DNA from: Neolewinella agarilytica
Lineage (GTDB): Bacteria > Bacteroidota > Bacteroidia > Chitinophagales > Saprospiraceae
NCBI RefSeq assembly: GCF_900110645.1
Contig: NZ_FOFB01000004.1
Span: forward strand, 1-64,000
Direction of reading: 5' to 3'
Length of the DNA: 64,000 nt
This document shows positions 29,553 through 38,516 of this stretch, piece by piece. The position numbers were made by a program, and so were the translations under genes. Position 1 is the stretch's first letter, and each line of letters opens with the position of its first letter. The notes beneath the pieces are model-generated. The model worked only from the letters and a program-made list of their open reading frames with translations. It was not told the origin of the DNA and searched no databases.

Positions 29553-30353
29553 ATGAAAGTTTTAACTACACTTCTTCCGTTTCTTCTCTTAATCCTGACG
29601 GCTTGCGGAGACACACCACCCGCTGCGGAGACCACGCCTGAAGCAGAAGCCCCTCCTGCGGCCAGCGAATACCCCGCCGCAATCAGCAAGGTCTTCGCCG
29701 CCCACGGCGGAATCGACGCCTGGAAAGAGTTCCGGTCTCTGTCTTACACCATGGGGAGCGGAGATAAAAAGGAAAGCCAGATGCTGGATTTGCACAACCG
29801 GCGTGAACTGATTAAGCAAAGCGGAACGACCATCGGCTACGACGGCGAAAAGAGTTGGGTCGTTGCCGAAGGCGAGTATAAAGGGGACCCCATCTTTTAC
29901 CGTAATCTCATGTTCTACTTCTACGCGATGCCCTGGGTACTGGCGGATCCCGGAATCATTTATGAAGACACGGAGGCCCTGGTTTTTGATGGAGAAACCT
30001 TCCCCGGCATCAAGATCAGTTACAACGATGGTATCGGTATCAGCCCCAAAGACAATTACTTCCTGCATTATGAGGAGGCCACCGGTAAAATGCGCTGGCT
30101 GGGCTATACCGTTACAGGCCGTACGGGTAAAGCCTCGGATAAGGTGAAGTGGATTGAGTATCCAACCTGGAGTGATCACGGTGGCGTAGAATTACCTGAT
30201 TCGCTGGTGTGGTATACGCTGGAGGACAATCTGCCGGTCGCTCCGCGTAGTACACGGGTATTTAGTGATGTGCAGATGGGGAAAGAGGCGCCTTCGGATG
30301 AGATGTTTTTGATGCCGGAGGGGGCGACGGTGTATGAAGCTGATATGCGATAA
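29553..30353 (+). CDS. DUF6503-like lipoprotein
   Basis: 266 residues from ATG 29553. The start at 29514 would put 13 residues before the signal peptide. The lipoprotein signal is MKVLTTLLPFLLLILTAC, with lipobox LTAC. The mature part contains AHGGIDAWKEFRSLSYTMGS, a FYFYAMPWVLADPGIIYED segment and GIGISPKDNYFLHY, which resemble an uncharacterised periplasmic Bacteroidota family (DUF6503). No function is known. Its TAA stop is part of a following heptad array. Confidence 0.7.
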   Translation: MKVLTTLLPFLLLILTACGDTPPAAETTPEAEAPPAASEYPAAISKVFAAHGGIDAWKEFRSLSYTMGSGDKKESQMLDLHNRRELIKQSGTTIGYDGEKSWVVAEGEYKGDPIFYRNLMFYFYAMPWVLADPGIIYEDTEALVFDGETFPGIKISYNDGIGISPKDNYFLHYEEATGKMRWLGYTVTGRTGKASDKVKWIEYPTWSDHGGVELPDSLVWYTLEDNLPVAPRSTRVFSDVQMGKEAPSDEMFLMPEGATVYEADMR

Positions 30354-30381
30354 GCGATACTTGATAGGCGATATTTGATTG
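30347..30381 (+). repeat. GCGATAN heptad array at a stop codon
   Basis: Five perfect 7-bp units: GCGATAA, GCGATAC, TTGATAG, GCGATAT, TTGATTG. The first unit contains the last codon and TAA stop of the upstream lipoprotein gene. The unit is closely related to the heptads around the 21-nt core at 88-143 and 6072-6126. Confidence 0.75.
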
Positions 30382-30385
30382 GGCT

Positions 30386-30760
30386 GCCGCTGTTGGAGGG
30401 CTGCTTTGCAGCTGGAGGTTTTCTCACGCAGAGGGACGCAGTGTAGCAGAGGACGCAGAAGGCTGCTTCGCAGCTCTTGGGGTTAACCACAGAGGTGCGC
30501 AGAGGTTGACACAGAGGTGCACGGAGAGGCTGCTTTGCAGCTGGAGGTTTTCTCACGCAGAGGGACGCAGAGGGCGCAGAAGGCTGCTTCGCAGCTTTAG
30601 GTCAACCACAGATCATCACAGATTTACACCGATTTTGTGCACAGATTATCTTCGCTGCGCGACCGATGTGTTGGGCCTGTCCCGGGAATCCTGTTGCAAG
30701 ATTTTAAAGATCCAACTCTCCGGTAGGATTCTAAAATTTTCCCATTCTATAATTCTAATC
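30386..30760. repeat. Composite short-unit repeat block after the lipoprotein gene
   Basis: Two copies of GGCTGCTTTGCAGCTGGAGG plus TTTTCTCACGCAGAGGGACG (from 30401 and 30531), each followed by GACGCAG/GCGCAGA units and AAGGCTGCTTCGCAGCT. Also present are units AACCACAGAGGTGCGCAGAGG, then CACAGATCATCACAGATTTA (30610-30631) and ATTCTAA units (30725-30758). No gene in 30354-30794. An inverse copy of the same phrases lies at 35365-35505. Confidence 0.7.
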
Positions 30761-30794
30761 TCTTTTTGGGAGGAGGGCTCAGTCTCTGAAAAAA

Positions 30795-32285
30795 TTACCG
30801 CATAATCACCACCCGGCTACTACGTGGTGAAATGCCCGGGCTGTTGGCAATGAGGTAGTATATGCCTGGAGGAAGGTGGGGAGGTAAGTCCAGGGTTGCT
30901 TCAGCTGGTTGTCGGTTTGTTTGGAATACTACCCGCCCATTGCCATCCACCAGGCTGAGCTGACTGTTGGCGGCTAAACCGTAAAGCTGGAATTGACGTC
31001 CTCCACGGTTCACAACGCGCAGGCTGGTGGTGCCGCTGATCTCCGCCGTGACGACGGAGCTGAAGGTGGTGCTGCCGTCCTGATCGACGATGCGAAGACG
31101 ATACATATTCGTGCCTTCGAGCGGATCGTCGTCAGTGAACTGGTAATCTGAGGGGTTACCTGCTGCAGGGACGCTGCCAATTTCGCTAAAGGCTGCACTT
31201 TCCACTTGCCGTTCAATGACAAAGCGGTCCGTGCCGTTTTCGGAGGCGGTGGCCCAGCTCAGGACGACCTTGTCCTGATCCGTCATCGCAGTGAAAGAGG
31301 ACAGGCTGACGGGCATGGCGGCGTCCGAGAAGACGCGGCTTTCTCCTGCCGGAGTGTTGAAGGCCTGCAGCTCGGCCCAGATGAAGGCGGAAATGGCGAC
31401 GTAGTTGTTACGGATGTCTTCGTGGACAATGTTGGGCACTACGAAAGTAGCCGGTGGTTCCTCCTGATAAAGCGCAGCGTAAGTAACCATTGCGGCCAGA
31501 AAATAAAGGGTGGCCCGGCCGTGCGGGTCGAGGTCTTCGTAGAGTTCGGTGTACGGTACCTGATTGGCCAGGTTGGTGCCGAAAAGTTTGGCCAGGGTAG
31601 GCCCGACGGGGATCATGCGGATATTGAGATCCGGCCGGGAAGCGAGAAGTTGATCGTGATAGTCGATCCACCAATCGTGAAAACCTGCTTGGGTGTAAGT
31701 GTTATAAATAGCGAAGTCTGCCGCACTAATGGGATAAGTGGGGGCGGTCATCGGCGGCGGAAATGCCAGGTTGGTCTCCGGCCAGTTTTCGTAAATGAAC
31801 AACCGCGTGCCGGGTTCTTGTTGTTCTACCCAGTCGACTATGTCATGGGTTGCGCTGATGGGGCTTACTACTTCTGCTCCTTCACCGTAGAAGTAATCGT
31901 CTGTCGGGCTTAATTCGTTCTGGATGAAGTTGCCGGCGGTGATCATCACCGAAGTCATATCGGCTTCGGCGAAAGTCTCGTTGTCGATGTCCCAAACGCC
32001 GGGAACTATGTCATAGCCCCATTGCGGTTGTACCAGTCCGTTAATGATATTATTGCGGTGGGAGTGTAGAAAACCGTACTGCCCGCCAGCGGCGATGGTG
32101 TGGCCGGCTTCCTGAGCGAAGAGTTGGAGCCAGTGAGGGACGGTCGTTTCGTCACTCGGGGTAGCGATTGCAGGCGGACGATGATCAATCAGGCTGTGGC
32201 CAAATACGAAGAGACGCTCGTTTTGGCTTTGGGCGAAGAGTAGATGACTGACCAAAATAAGGGGTAGCAGTAAGAGGTGTTTCAT
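30795..32285 (-). CDS. Secreted SGNH-hydrolase-like protein with T9SS sorting domain
   Basis: 496 residues from the ATG at 32285, which gives a clean signal peptide (MKHLLLLPLILVSHLLFAQ). The N-terminal 280 residues look like an SGNH/GDSL-type fold: an opening block with RLFVFGHSLIDHRPP, where GHSL could hold the nucleophile Ser, and a later DPHGRATLYFLAAM block. Then an Ig-like segment (LSSFTAMTDQDKVVLSWATA) and a T9SS type A domain (LVDGNGRVVFQTN, then LPPGIYYLI). It is probably exported to the surface; the substrate is unknown and the hydrolase assignment is tentative. Confidence 0.7.
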   Translation of the reverse strand: MKHLLLLPLILVSHLLFAQSQNERLFVFGHSLIDHRPPAIATPSDETTVPHWLQLFAQEAGHTIAAGGQYGFLHSHRNNIINGLVQPQWGYDIVPGVWDIDNETFAEADMTSVMITAGNFIQNELSPTDDYFYGEGAEVVSPISATHDIVDWVEQQEPGTRLFIYENWPETNLAFPPPMTAPTYPISAADFAIYNTYTQAGFHDWWIDYHDQLLASRPDLNIRMIPVGPTLAKLFGTNLANQVPYTELYEDLDPHGRATLYFLAAMVTYAALYQEEPPATFVVPNIVHEDIRNNYVAISAFIWAELQAFNTPAGESRVFSDAAMPVSLSSFTAMTDQDKVVLSWATASENGTDRFVIERQVESAAFSEIGSVPAAGNPSDYQFTDDDPLEGTNMYRLRIVDQDGSTTFSSVVTAEISGTTSLRVVNRGGRQFQLYGLAANSQLSLVDGNGRVVFQTNRQPAEATLDLPPHLPPGIYYLIANSPGISPRSSRVVIMR

Positions 32286-32449
32286 GGCAGCACGATTCAA
32301 TTGAAAGTTGCTGTACAAATATAGGAAATTGCCTCAGTGTCTGTTATTGTGGCCAATTGTCGTGGAACGACTGCACGACTTATTGTGGGGAACAGCAGCT
32401 GCGGTAATGCGTTTGAAGGGACATTAACTAACCTGATAAACGATTAACC

Positions 32450-33109
32450 ATGTCATTGACAGATCAATTATTAACTACAAACCAAGCTAACCGGACAAAG
32501 ATCGATAATGCTCGCTTGTCCATTATGGATAATGCCGTGCAGCAACTCACGGACTCTGGAATTGAGGCGAATACACCTGTAAAGGGAGACACGTTGCCTG
32601 CTTTTTCACTCCCGGGGGTTGACGGAAAAACGGTGAGTCTTCAAGAAGTTCTTAACGGCAGAGATTTTGCCGTTGTGTCTTTTTACCGCGGTGGCTGGTG
32701 TCCGTATTGCAACCTTGAGCTTCGGGCTTTGCAGCAGACCTTGCCCGAATTGAAAGAACTTAATGCTGCCCTGGTTGCGATCACTCCGGAAACACCTGAC
32801 AACAGCCTTACGACTTCAGAGAAAAACGAGCTGGCATTCCCGGTACTTAGCGACCTTGGAAACGTCTATGCCAGAGAGTTGGGCCTGGTTTTCTCCTTAC
32901 CGGCAGATTTGCGGGAGGTATACGACGGCTTCGGTATTGATCTGAAGAAGAATAACGGAGATGACCTTTATGAGCTCCCTTTACCGGCGACTTTCGTCAT
33001 TGACGCGGACGCAAATATTCTGCTCGCGTTTGCGCCGGCGGATTATACGAAGCGGCTTGACCCCGCGGACATCCTTCAGGTGTTACGGGAGCATTCTGTT
33101 CCTGCATAG
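32450..33109 (+). CDS. Peroxiredoxin-like (AhpC/TSA) family protein
   Basis: 219 residues, thioredoxin fold. A leading helical segment (about 1-45) is followed by DTLPAFSLPGVDGKTVSL and the redox motif FYRGGWCPYCNLELRALQQ, with a CPYC dithiol at the peroxidatic position. This is the peroxiredoxin-like family PRXL2/AhpC-TSA found in many Bacteroidota, rather than classical AhpC. It likely reduces peroxides or disulfides in the cytoplasm. It is a lone gene with its own terminator. Confidence 0.85.
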   Translation: MSLTDQLLTTNQANRTKIDNARLSIMDNAVQQLTDSGIEANTPVKGDTLPAFSLPGVDGKTVSLQEVLNGRDFAVVSFYRGGWCPYCNLELRALQQTLPELKELNAALVAITPETPDNSLTTSEKNELAFPVLSDLGNVYARELGLVFSLPADLREVYDGFGIDLKKNNGDDLYELPLPATFVIDADANILLAFAPADYTKRLDPADILQVLREHSVPA

Positions 33110-33139
33110 GTTGCAGATCAATCTCCGTTGAGAAAACTG

Positions 33140-33176
33140 ATCGCCATAAACTCATTCCGGGTTTATGGCGATTTTT
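33140..33176 (+). terminator. Terminator after the peroxiredoxin-like gene
   Basis: ATCGCCATAAAC (33140-33151) pairs perfectly with GTTTATGGCGAT (33161-33172) and is followed by TTTTATTT. The mutase gene on the other strand ends close by, and the stem may serve both directions. Confidence 0.8.
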
Positions 33177-33201
33177 ATTTGCCATTCCGTTGGAGTAAGT
33201 T

Positions 33202-35352
33202 CTATTCCGGTGGTAGCATAATCTCTAAAATGGCTACTGCTGCTTTAGCGATCACGGTTCCCGGGCCGAAGATGGCGGCTACGCCAGCCTCATAGAGGAA
33301 AGGATAGTCCTGTTCGGGAATGACACCTCCGGTGACGACCATGATGTCTTCTGCGCCGAATTCTTTCAGGGCAGCGATAGCTTTTGGGACGAGTGTTTTG
33401 TGCCCCGCAGCAAGGGAGGAGATACCCAGAATGTGAACGTCATTTTCCACGGCGGAGCGGGCAGCTTCTTCCGGGGTCTGGAAAAGCGGGCCAACGTCTA
33501 CGTCGAAGCCAATGTCAGCAAAGCTGGAGGCAATAACCTTCGCGCCACGGTCGTGCCCATCCTGGCCGAGTTTGGCGACCATGATGCGGGGCTGGCGGCC
33601 GTATACTTCGGCGAAGCGGGCGGTGAGGTCACGGGCCGTCTGGAAGTCGTCGTTGCGTTTCATTTCGTTGGCGTAGGTTCCACTGATGAGTCGGTTGGTG
33701 GCCCGGTAGCGGCCGAAGGCACTCTCCAAAGCTTCAGAAATTTCCCCGAGGGTGGCCCGGGCGCGGGCAGCGTGGACGGCGGCCTGAAGGAGGTTTTTGC
33801 CGGGGGAGAGGTTTTTCGCACACTGCCGTAAAGCTTCCAATGCACCTGCGGCCGCGCCCTCATCCCGCTCCGCCTTCACTTGTTGAATGCGCGCAATCTG
33901 GGACTCCCGGACGGCTTTGTTATCAACTTCCAGCACTTCAATTTTCTCCTCTTCTTCCAGATTGGGAAACAGGTTGACGCCGATGATTTTGTCCGTGCCG
34001 CCATCAATACGGGCCTGTTTTCTGGCCGCAGCTTCCTCAATCTTCAGCTTCGGGAAACCCTGCTCAATGGCTTTGGCCATGCCTCCCATTTCTTCGATTT
34101 CCTCAATCAGGGTCCAGGCACGGTCGGCCAGGTCAGCAGTGAGTTTTTCGACGTAATAGCTGCCCGCCCAGGGGTCGACTACCCGGGTAATGCCGGTGTC
34201 TTGCTGTAAATATTTCTGGGTATCGCGTGCAATCTTCGCCGAAAAATCGGTGGGTAGGGCGATAGCCTCGTCCAGAGAATTGGTGTGCAGCGACTGCGTT
34301 CCACCAAAAACAGCCGCGATTGCTTCCACCGTTGTGCGGGCGATATTGTTGAAGGGGTCCTGAGCGGTGAGCGACCAGCCGGAGGTCTGGCAATGCGTCC
34401 GCAAAGCCATTGATTTGGGGTTCTGGGGCTCGAATTTTTTTACAATCCGGGCCCACAGCAGGCGCGCCGCCCGCAGTTTGGCGATCTCCATGAAGTGGTT
34501 CATCCCGATGCCCCAAAAGAAGCTCAGGCGGGGGGCAAAGTCATCAATTTTAAGCCCGGCTGCGATTCCGGTTCGGATGTATTCCAGGCCATCGGCCAGG
34601 GTGTAGGCCAGCTCGATGTCCGCACTCGCCCCAGCCTCATGCATGTGGTAACCGCTGATGCTGATGCTGTTGAATTTGGGCATGTGTTGAGAAGTATACT
34701 CGAAAATATCCCCAATAATACGCATCGACGCAGCTGGCGGATAGATGTAGGTATTCCGCACCATGAATTCTTTCAGGATGTCGTTTTGGATGGTGCCGGA
34801 GAGCAGCTTTTGGTCAACGCCCTGCTCCTCTGCCGCCACGATGAAGAAGGCCATGATGGGCAGCACCGCGCCGTTCATGGTCATGGAGACGGACATCTTA
34901 TCCAGCGGAATCTGATCGAAGAGCATCTTCATATCCTCCACGGTGTCAATGGCTACGCCGGCCATGCCGACATCCCCCGGTACCCGGGGATGATCAGAGT
35001 CGTAGCCCCGGTGGGTAGCCAGGTCGAAAGCGACGGAAAGTCCCTTTTGCCCCTGGGCCAGGTTCCTCCGGTAAAAAGCATTGGATTCCTCCGCCGTGCT
35101 AAAGCCGGCGTATTGGCGGATCGTCCAGGGCCGTACGGCATACATACTCGAATAGGGACCGCGCAGATAGGGCGGGATGCCCGCTACGTAGCCGAGGTGA
35201 TCAACGTCGGCCAGGTCGTCTGCCGTGTAAACGGGACGGATGGGGATGCCTTCGGGGGTGTCGATTCTCGATTCTTGATTCTCGATTTTCGATTCTCGAT
35301 TTGCCTCGCTCACGCGCCGAAAAGGAATTTTGCCGAAATCAATCTCTTTCAT
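33202..35352 (-). CDS. scpA: Methylmalonyl-CoA mutase, large (catalytic) subunit
   Basis: 716 residues from ATG 35352. Adenosylcobalamin-dependent conversion of (R)-methylmalonyl-CoA to succinyl-CoA. The TIM barrel contains [40 protein letters not shown] and [19 protein letters not shown]. The C-terminal B12-binding domain has [20 protein letters not shown] (DxHxxG) and [11 protein letters not shown]. Residues about 17-31 are encoded by six in-frame 7-bp repeats. A copy of the dispersed GC element encodes GAAAGAL near residue 500, in the linker between the barrel and the B12 domain. It is the last gene of the carrier, short-mutase, carboxylase operon. Confidence 0.94.
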   Translation of the reverse strand: MKEIDFGKIPFRRVSEANRESKIENQESRIDTPEGIPIRPVYTADDLADVDHLGYVAGIPPYLRGPYSSMYAVRPWTIRQYAGFSTAEESNAFYRRNLAQGQKGLSVAFDLATHRGYDSDHPRVPGDVGMAGVAIDTVEDMKMLFDQIPLDKMSVSMTMNGAVLPIMAFFIVAAEEQGVDQKLLSGTIQNDILKEFMVRNTYIYPPAASMRIIGDIFEYTSQHMPKFNSISISGYHMHEAGASADIELAYTLADGLEYIRTGIAAGLKIDDFAPRLSFFWGIGMNHFMEIAKLRAARLLWARIVKKFEPQNPKSMALRTHCQTSGWSLTAQDPFNNIARTTVEAIAAVFGGTQSLHTNSLDEAIALPTDFSAKIARDTQKYLQQDTGITRVVDPWAGSYYVEKLTADLADRAWTLIEEIEEMGGMAKAIEQGFPKLKIEEAAARKQARIDGGTDKIIGVNLFPNLEEEEKIEVLEVDNKAVRESQIARIQQVKAERDEGAAAGALEALRQCAKNLSPGKNLLQAAVHAARARATLGEISEALESAFGRYRATNRLISGTYANEMKRNDDFQTARDLTARFAEVYGRQPRIMVAKLGQDGHDRGAKVIASSFADIGFDVDVGPLFQTPEEAARSAVENDVHILGISSLAAGHKTLVPKAIAALKEFGAEDIMVVTGGVIPEQDYPFLYEAGVAAIFGPGTVIAKAAVAILEIMLPPE
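35261..35302 (-). repeat. In-frame 6 x 7 bp array inside the mutase gene
   Basis: On the plus strand the units are TCGATTC, TCGATTC, TTGATTC, TCGATTT, TCGATTC, TCGATTT: exactly six heptads, 42 nt, 14 codons. It encodes [14 protein letters not shown] near the mutase N-terminus. The unit belongs to the same family as the heptads at 88-143, 6072-6126 and 30347-30381, which are intergenic. Confidence 0.85.
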
Positions 35353-35364
35353 GCTAATCAATTA

Positions 35365-35505
35365 AAAAATCTGTGCCCTAATCTGTGTGAATCCGTGATA
35401 ATCTGTGGTTAAATTAAAGCTGCGCAGCAGCCTCTCCGTGCACCTCTGTGTCAACCTCTGCGCACCTCGGTGGTTAACCCCCAAGAGCTGCGCAGCAGCC
35501 TCCCT
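35365..35505. repeat. Composite CACAGATT / CTCTGTG short-unit repeats
   Basis: Between the biotin carboxylase and mutase genes: AATCTGTGCCCTAATCTGTG, GAATCCGTGATAATCTGTGG, then AGCTGCGCAGCAGCC, CTCCGTGCACCTCTGTGTC, AACCTCTGCGCACCTCGGTGG and a second AGCTGCGCAGCAGCC. This is the reverse complement of phrases in 30480-30630. It interrupts the operon with a 154-nt gap. Confidence 0.7.
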
Positions 35506-35506
35506 T

Positions 35507-36961
35507 TTAAACCGGCACACTCAAGGTCTTCAACGCCTCGGTAAACAGTCGCGCGCCCACCGCTGCCGCAATGGCTTCTTCCCGATGCTGATCCGCCAGA
35601 ATAGCTTCCGGAGAATAGTGCTCCTTCACAAAGCCCGTATCAAAATGGCCGCTAATGAAGGCTTCATGATTAACCACAAAGCGACCAAAAGACAAGGTCG
35701 TTTCAATGCCCTTAATGTGGTAATCATCAATGGCCTGCCGCATGCGTTGCAGCGCCTCATCCCGGGTAGCACCGTAGGTGATGAGTTTGGCGATCATGGG
35801 ATCATAATAGATGGGGACGTCCATCCCTTCTTCGAAGCCATCATCAACGCGGATGCCGTCGCCCGTGGGAATTTTGTAAGTCTCCAGATTACCAATACTC
35901 GGCAGGAAATTATTGAGCGGATCCTCGGCGTATACCCGCAGCTCAATGGCGTGGCCCTTGATCGTCAGGTCTTCCTGCCGGATGCTCAGGACTTCGTTTC
36001 TGGCCACACGAATCTGTTGTTCCACCAGGTCGACGCCTGTAATCAGTTCCGAGACAGGGTGCTCCACCTGCAGGCGGGTGTTCATTTCGAGGAAATAGAA
36101 ATTCCCTTGTCCGTCGAGTAGAAATTCAACGGTGCCAGCGCCAGAGTAATCGCAGGCTTTAGCGACTTTCACGGCAGCTTCTCCCATGCGGTCCCGCAAA
36201 TCCTGCGGGAAGGTGCCCCCACTTAGGGGGACGGCAGGGGCTTCCTCAACGACCTTCTGGTGTCTTCGCTGCACACTACATTCCCGCTCGAAGAGGTGAA
36301 TGACGTTGCCGTGGTTGTCCGCCAGTACCTGAATTTCGATGTGGCGCGGCTGGGTGACGTACTTCTCAATGAAGACGGACCCATCGCCGAAGGCGGAGGT
36401 TGCTTCGCTGATGGCGCGTTCCATGCCTTCGCGCAGACCTTCGCGGTTTTCGACGATCCGCATGCCCTTACCGCCGCCGCCGGCGGCGGCTTTGATCAAA
36501 ATCGGATAGCCGACTTCATCGCCGATCTTAGCGGCTAGCTCTACGTCGGTGATCGCTTCTTCGATACCCGGTACCATCGGAATGTCGTAGTCCGCTACCG
36601 CTTCTTTAGCCGCCAGTTTGTTCCCCATCACCTCGATGGCGTGCGGCTTTGGGCCGATGAAGGTGATGCCGACAGCTTCTACTTTTTGGGCAAATTCAGC
36701 GTTCTCGCTCAGGAAGCCGTAGCCGGGGTGGATGCCATCGGCGCCCGTGTCTTTGGCGGCCTGGATGACTTTGTCCATCACGAGGTAAGACTGGTTGGAA
36801 GGGGCGGGGCCGAGCAGTACGGCCTCGTCCGCAAAGCGTACGTGGGGTGCGCCCCGGTCTACTTCCGAAAATACGGCTACCGTCTTAATGCCCATCCGCT
36901 TAGCGGTACGCATTACTCTCAGGGCGATTTCGCCGCGGTTGGCGATGAGGATCTTTTTCAT
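35507..36961 (-). CDS. accC: Biotin carboxylase subunit of acyl-CoA carboxylase
   Basis: 484 residues. ATP-dependent carboxylation of biotin on the carrier protein. Motifs: the N-terminal KKILIANRGEIALRVMRTAK, GYGFLSENAEFAQ, the ATP-grasp glycine loop AAAGGGGKGMRIV, EKYVTQPRHIEIQVLADNHG, the catalytic block EMNTRLQVEHPVSELITGVD and GHAIELRVYAEDP. The start overlaps the stop of the upstream short mutase gene by four bases (ATGA), which implies translational coupling. With the nearby carrier and the distant pccB it would form propionyl-CoA carboxylase; a role as acetyl-CoA carboxylase subunit cannot be excluded. Confidence 0.92.
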   Translation of the reverse strand: MKKILIANRGEIALRVMRTAKRMGIKTVAVFSEVDRGAPHVRFADEAVLLGPAPSNQSYLVMDKVIQAAKDTGADGIHPGYGFLSENAEFAQKVEAVGITFIGPKPHAIEVMGNKLAAKEAVADYDIPMVPGIEEAITDVELAAKIGDEVGYPILIKAAAGGGGKGMRIVENREGLREGMERAISEATSAFGDGSVFIEKYVTQPRHIEIQVLADNHGNVIHLFERECSVQRRHQKVVEEAPAVPLSGGTFPQDLRDRMGEAAVKVAKACDYSGAGTVEFLLDGQGNFYFLEMNTRLQVEHPVSELITGVDLVEQQIRVARNEVLSIRQEDLTIKGHAIELRVYAEDPLNNFLPSIGNLETYKIPTGDGIRVDDGFEEGMDVPIYYDPMIAKLITYGATRDEALQRMRQAIDDYHIKGIETTLSFGRFVVNHEAFISGHFDTGFVKEHYSPEAILADQHREEAIAAAVGARLFTEALKTLSVPV

Positions 36962-37815
36962 TTGGATACTAATTGCTGAAACTCGGCCCAGATCTTGCGG
37001 GCGAAAGTGTCGGTCAGGGCTTCGATGTAGTAGCTGCCGGCGGCGGGGTCGGCAACGCGGTGGAGGTAGGCTTCTTCGCGAAGAACGTTCTGGACGTTGC
37101 GGGCGACGCGGCGTTCAAAGCTACTGTCATCTTCTCCGATGCTGGGTTCAATGATCAGGATGTCGGCTCCGCCGATAATGGCGGCCATGGCCTGGCTGGT
37201 GTTCTTTATCTTTTGGTAGTCTGCGTTTTCGTCGGTGGCTTTGATCATCACGCCGATTTCGCAATCCGTTGGCAGACCGTGCTCGTGGTTAATCTGCTGC
37301 AGGCAGAGCCGGACGGCGCGGAGGAAGGCGATGGAGTTGAAATAGTCGTCAGTGATGGTGAGCCAGATGCGGGGATTGGGCCGAGGGGTTTCCGCCTGCA
37401 CCTTCAGGTATTCCCGGACGTCCTCTCTGGAGTAGGCTCTATTTCCTTCTGCGTTCAAATCGAAGAAGGCATAGTCGATGATGTCAACCAGAATTCCCGT
37501 AAGAAGATCTTCTTGCTCTTTTGGTTCAATACTCCCAGGGTAATCAAACCGAAGGAAATTTGCTCCGCCCATCAGGGCTTCCAGTGCAAGGGAGTTGCTC
37601 TCTTTGATGGAAGAAAAGGGAATTCGGACGCCGATTTTCCAGTCGCGGGAAGAAGCAACTTCATTCCCGTTCGACGGGCGATCTTCATGGTGCCAAAAGG
37701 GCGTAAACGTTTCCCCTTCCACATCCCAGTTGAGGCTATCCAATGGTTTGCCCTTCAGGTCTTTTTCGACCTTGGCGAGCCATTCCGTTTTGGTGATGTT
37801 GGAAAATTCTTGCAT
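36958..37815 (-). CDS. Methylmalonyl-CoA mutase small subunit, strongly shortened
   Basis: 285 residues, compared with about 450-640 for typical MutA small subunits. The N-terminal part is recognisably MutA-like (KTEWLAKVEKDLKGKPLDSL, NWDVEGETFTPFWHHEDRP). It is followed by barrel strands (GANFLRFDYPGSIEPKEQED) and the mutase ending RVADPAAGSYYIEALTD. There is no B12-binding domain, and a large part of the barrel is missing. The reading frame is intact and embedded in the operon by a four-base overlap, so it is probably functional as a structural partner of the large subunit. It could alternatively be a degrading paralogue. Confidence 0.82.
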   Translation of the reverse strand: MQEFSNITKTEWLAKVEKDLKGKPLDSLNWDVEGETFTPFWHHEDRPSNGNEVASSRDWKIGVRIPFSSIKESNSLALEALMGGANFLRFDYPGSIEPKEQEDLLTGILVDIIDYAFFDLNAEGNRAYSREDVREYLKVQAETPRPNPRIWLTITDDYFNSIAFLRAVRLCLQQINHEHGLPTDCEIGVMIKATDENADYQKIKNTSQAMAAIIGGADILIIEPSIGEDDSSFERRVARNVQNVLREEAYLHRVADPAAGSYYIEALTDTFARKIWAEFQQLVSK

Positions 37816-37879
37816 GATGTTTTGATAGCGCGCCTGGAAGGCGCTTTGGCCGGTCGTTTACGGAGCAAGCGTGCGGCGG

Positions 37880-38359
37880 TTACTCAATCTCGATGAGGAG
37901 TTGCCGTTTTTCGACAGCTTCACCCTTCGTTACTTTGATGGATTTGACCGTCCCGTCTCCTTCGGATTTGAGGACATTTTCCATCTTCATCGCTTCGAGG
38001 ATGAGTAGGGGTTTGCCGGCTTCGACGGTATCGCCTTCGGCGATCATGACGTCAAGTACAAGGCCGGGCATGGGGGCGATGGCGTCCTTGCTTTTGGTAT
38101 TCTCGACGGTGGAGAAGCCAAGTTTTTGAACGAGGAGATCGACTTCGTCGCTGAGGGCAAGATCGTGCTCGCGGCCGTTGATCGTCAGGGCGACGGTTTT
38201 TGCGGCCAGATCGATGTCCCGAAGGGTGATGGCAAAGTTCTTGCCTTCGTGAAGCAGGTTCCACTGCCGGTGGCCGGTGGGCACGAGATCCAGTGCAGCG
38301 AGTTGATCGCTGGTCAGAGGGTAGTCGCGGCCGTTGGTGGTAATTTGGTAGTTGATCAT
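37880..38359 (-). CDS. Biotin carboxyl carrier subunit of acyl-CoA carboxylase
   Basis: 159 residues from ATG 38359 (MINYQITTNGRDYPL); an upstream ATG at 38383 is less likely. The C-terminal 70 residues are a biotinyl domain with PMPGLVLDVMIAEGDTVEAG and the biotinylation motif EAMKMENVL. The N-terminal half is a small beta-rich domain like the BT domain of propionyl-CoA carboxylase, which docks the carrier to the enzyme core. It is first in the operon, 64 nt before the short mutase subunit. Confidence 0.92.
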   Translation of the reverse strand: MINYQITTNGRDYPLTSDQLAALDLVPTGHRQWNLLHEGKNFAITLRDIDLAAKTVALTINGREHDLALSDEVDLLVQKLGFSTVENTKSKDAIAPMPGLVLDVMIAEGDTVEAGKPLLILEAMKMENVLKSEGDGTVKSIKVTKGEAVEKRQLLIEIE

Positions 38360-38516
38360 GGTGGTGGTGGGCGAGGTTGGCAAAGTAAGGAAAATTTGGG
38401 GAGATGTTGGGCGATAAACGCAGGTGCGGAGAAGGTTAAGGGAGCAGTGTGCTGCTTGCGCGGGCTTTAGTCCGCAGAAGCAGGCTTATTTTTGCGGCCT
38501 AAACAAGCAATGACTT

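Noticed and set aside
34495-35412. Plus-strand frame of 305 codons opposite the mutase large subunit
   Set aside because: Antisense to conserved mutase sequence and ends within repeat DNA.
26415-38400. Genomic island or prophage around the repeats
   Set aside because: No integrase, transposase or phage gene is present; the genes are metabolic and similar in composition to the rest of the window.
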